Source of the DNA: an uncultured Collinsella sp.
GTDB taxonomy: Bacteria > Actinomycetota > Coriobacteriia > Coriobacteriales > Coriobacteriaceae
DNA length: 5,486 nucleotides
Direction of reading: 5' to 3'
Assembly: GCA_900547505.1 (NCBI GenBank)
Contig: URGY01000122.1
Span: 1-5,486 of the forward strand
Every line of letters starts with the position of its first letter. Position 1 is the stretch's first letter. The notes under the pieces are model-generated. The model was not told where the DNA came from and searched no databases. It saw only the letters and a program-made list of their open reading frames with translations. A program made the position numbers and the translations under genes. Positions 5,213 to 5,486 of the stretch are shown piece after piece.

Positions 5213-5275
5213 ATGAAGACTGTATATCCCTTTTGCCTCCATATACACAAGAAGCGCCCCTCGGGGCGCTTCTGA
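5213..5275 (+). CDS. Doubtful 20-codon leader-like ORF
   Basis: AGGAGG (5201-5206) stands six bases before an ATG that opens a 20-codon frame starting MKTVYPFCLHIHKK and ending TGA at 5273-5275. The ribosome binding site is as good as any in the window, but the second half of the frame is simply the arms of the 5250-5273 hairpin. There is no homology I recognise and no downstream plus-strand gene. It could be a leader peptide or chance. Confidence 0.15.
   Translation: MKTVYPFCLHIHKKRPSGRF
5250..5273. terminator. GC-rich hairpin, possible minus-strand terminator
   Basis: AGAAGCGCCC and GGGCGCTTCT form a perfect 10-bp stem around CTCG (an eleventh C-G pair is possible). On the minus strand it is followed by TGTGTATAT, a poor T-tract. 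The shape resembles terminators at gene ends in GC-rich actinobacteria, but it stands about 93 bases past the nearest stop codon. Confidence 0.4.
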
Positions 5276-5276
5276 G

Positions 5277-5311
5277 AGGCTCCCCCCTAGGATGGACCCC
5301 AGGGGGAGCCT
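5277..5311. repeat. 10-bp perfect inverted repeat
   Basis: AGGCTCCCCC (5277-5286) pairs with GGGGGAGCCT (5302-5311) across a 15-base loop. It is three bases from the preceding hairpin and has no T-tract. It may be an intergenic repeat or part of a larger RNA structure. Confidence 0.6.
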
Positions 5312-5323
5312 ATGGACCTCAAA

Positions 5324-5352
5324 GGCCGCTGCGAACCGTTCGCAGTCGGGCC
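5324..5352 (-). terminator. Hairpin after the right-hand partial gene
   Basis: CTGCGAA and TTCGCAG (5329-5335, 5339-5345) form a perfect 7-bp stem with a three-base loop, enclosed by outer GGCC/GGCC pairing. It lies 14 bases past the stop of the right-hand partial gene and is followed on the minus strand by TTTGAGG. A weak terminator is plausible. Confidence 0.4.
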
Positions 5353-5365
5353 GTCGAAGGCCTCG

Positions 5366-5441
5366 TTACTTAAGCTCAGGCCAGAAATCCTTGTTGGCCT
5401 CGATCATGTCGTCGAGAATCTCCTTGGCGACCGTCATGGAC
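5366..5441 (-). CDS. Unidentified gene, last 24 residues
   Basis: Only the 3' end of this gene is in the contig; the rest is cut by the right-hand adapter. The frame reads MTVAKEILDDMIEANKDFW, then PELK and TAA (5368-5366). It is acidic and amphipathic, consistent with a C-terminal helix of a cytosolic protein. The Met at 5437 is probably internal, because only one codon lies upstream before the adapter and no ribosome binding site can be judged. I do not recognise the family. Hairpins follow its stop, so it is probably the last gene of its transcript. Its main use is to limit how much pilin sequence could fit between here and 4962. Confidence 0.55.
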
Positions 5442-5486
5442 CTGTCTCTTATACACATCTCCGAGCCCACGAGACTACGCTGCATC
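5442..5486. other. Illumina Nextera adapter (i7 side), not genomic
   Basis: This is the reverse complement of the Tn5 mosaic end (ctgtctcttatacacatct, 5442-5460 ), then ccgagcccacgagac, an eight-base index (tacgctgc) and the first bases of the P7 arm (atc). Genomic sequence ends at 5441. The index agrees with my recollection of Illumina N721, unchecked. Confidence 0.97.

Noticed and set aside
5060..5366. tRNA, T-box, RNase P, SRP or tmRNA in the hairpin-rich stretch
   Set aside because: I looked for T-loop, T-box and other core motifs by eye and found none that fit. An Rfam scan would settle it.

Overview
The window is one complete short assembly contig. Its outermost bases are Illumina Nextera adapter, not genome: 1-48 at the left and 5442-5486 at the right. 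The biological insert is therefore about 49-5441. It looks like a high-GC, Gram-positive gut actinobacterium of the Coriobacteriia, most likely Collinsella or a close relative. The reasons are the gatC-gatA order, a class C (pilin-type) sortase, an LPLTG pilin tail, good Shine-Dalgarno sites and GC-rich intergenic hairpins. This placement is inferred; no marker gene is complete enough to prove it. Every supported protein gene lies on the minus strand.

Layout from right to left, in the direction of transcription. (1) 5366-5441: the last 24 codons of an unidentified gene cut by the contig end. (2) About 4966-5365: a largely non-coding stretch with three stacked perfect hairpins and a doubtful 20-codon plus-strand ORF. 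(3) 4546-4962: the C-terminal part of a SpaA-type surface pilin with an LPLTG sorting signal. It has no start region or signal peptide, an in-frame TAA lies just upstream, and a strong terminator follows at 4407-4445. It is best read as a remnant. (4) 4087-4239: a 50-residue membrane peptide with an excellent ribosome binding site and its own hairpin terminator. (5) 2133-3895: two overlapping genes, a winged-helix regulator and an AbiEii-type nucleotidyltransferase, forming a probable type IV-like toxin-antitoxin or phage-defence module. Its base composition looks less GC-rich than the flanks. (6) 1083-2021: a complete class C sortase. (7) About 755-1082: a non-coding block with a 21-bp tandem repeat, a 57-bp cruciform-like palindrome and a REP-like hairpin. 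(8) 49-754: gatC and the start of gatA, encoding the transamidosome that makes Gln-tRNA(Gln) and Asn-tRNA(Asn).

How the parts relate. gatC and gatA overlap and are clearly one operon. The toxin-antitoxin pair is also one translationally coupled unit. The sortase would normally polymerise pilins encoded beside it. Here the only pilin sequence is a decayed tail, and the defence pair and the small membrane gene sit between it and the sortase. This suggests a pilus locus that was interrupted and partly lost, although an assembly join cannot be excluded. I found no rRNA, tRNA, CRISPR array or transposase gene. The items most worth a second look are the unusual regulator architecture in the AbiEii pair, the composite repeat block at 875-1069, and the 50-residue membrane peptide.
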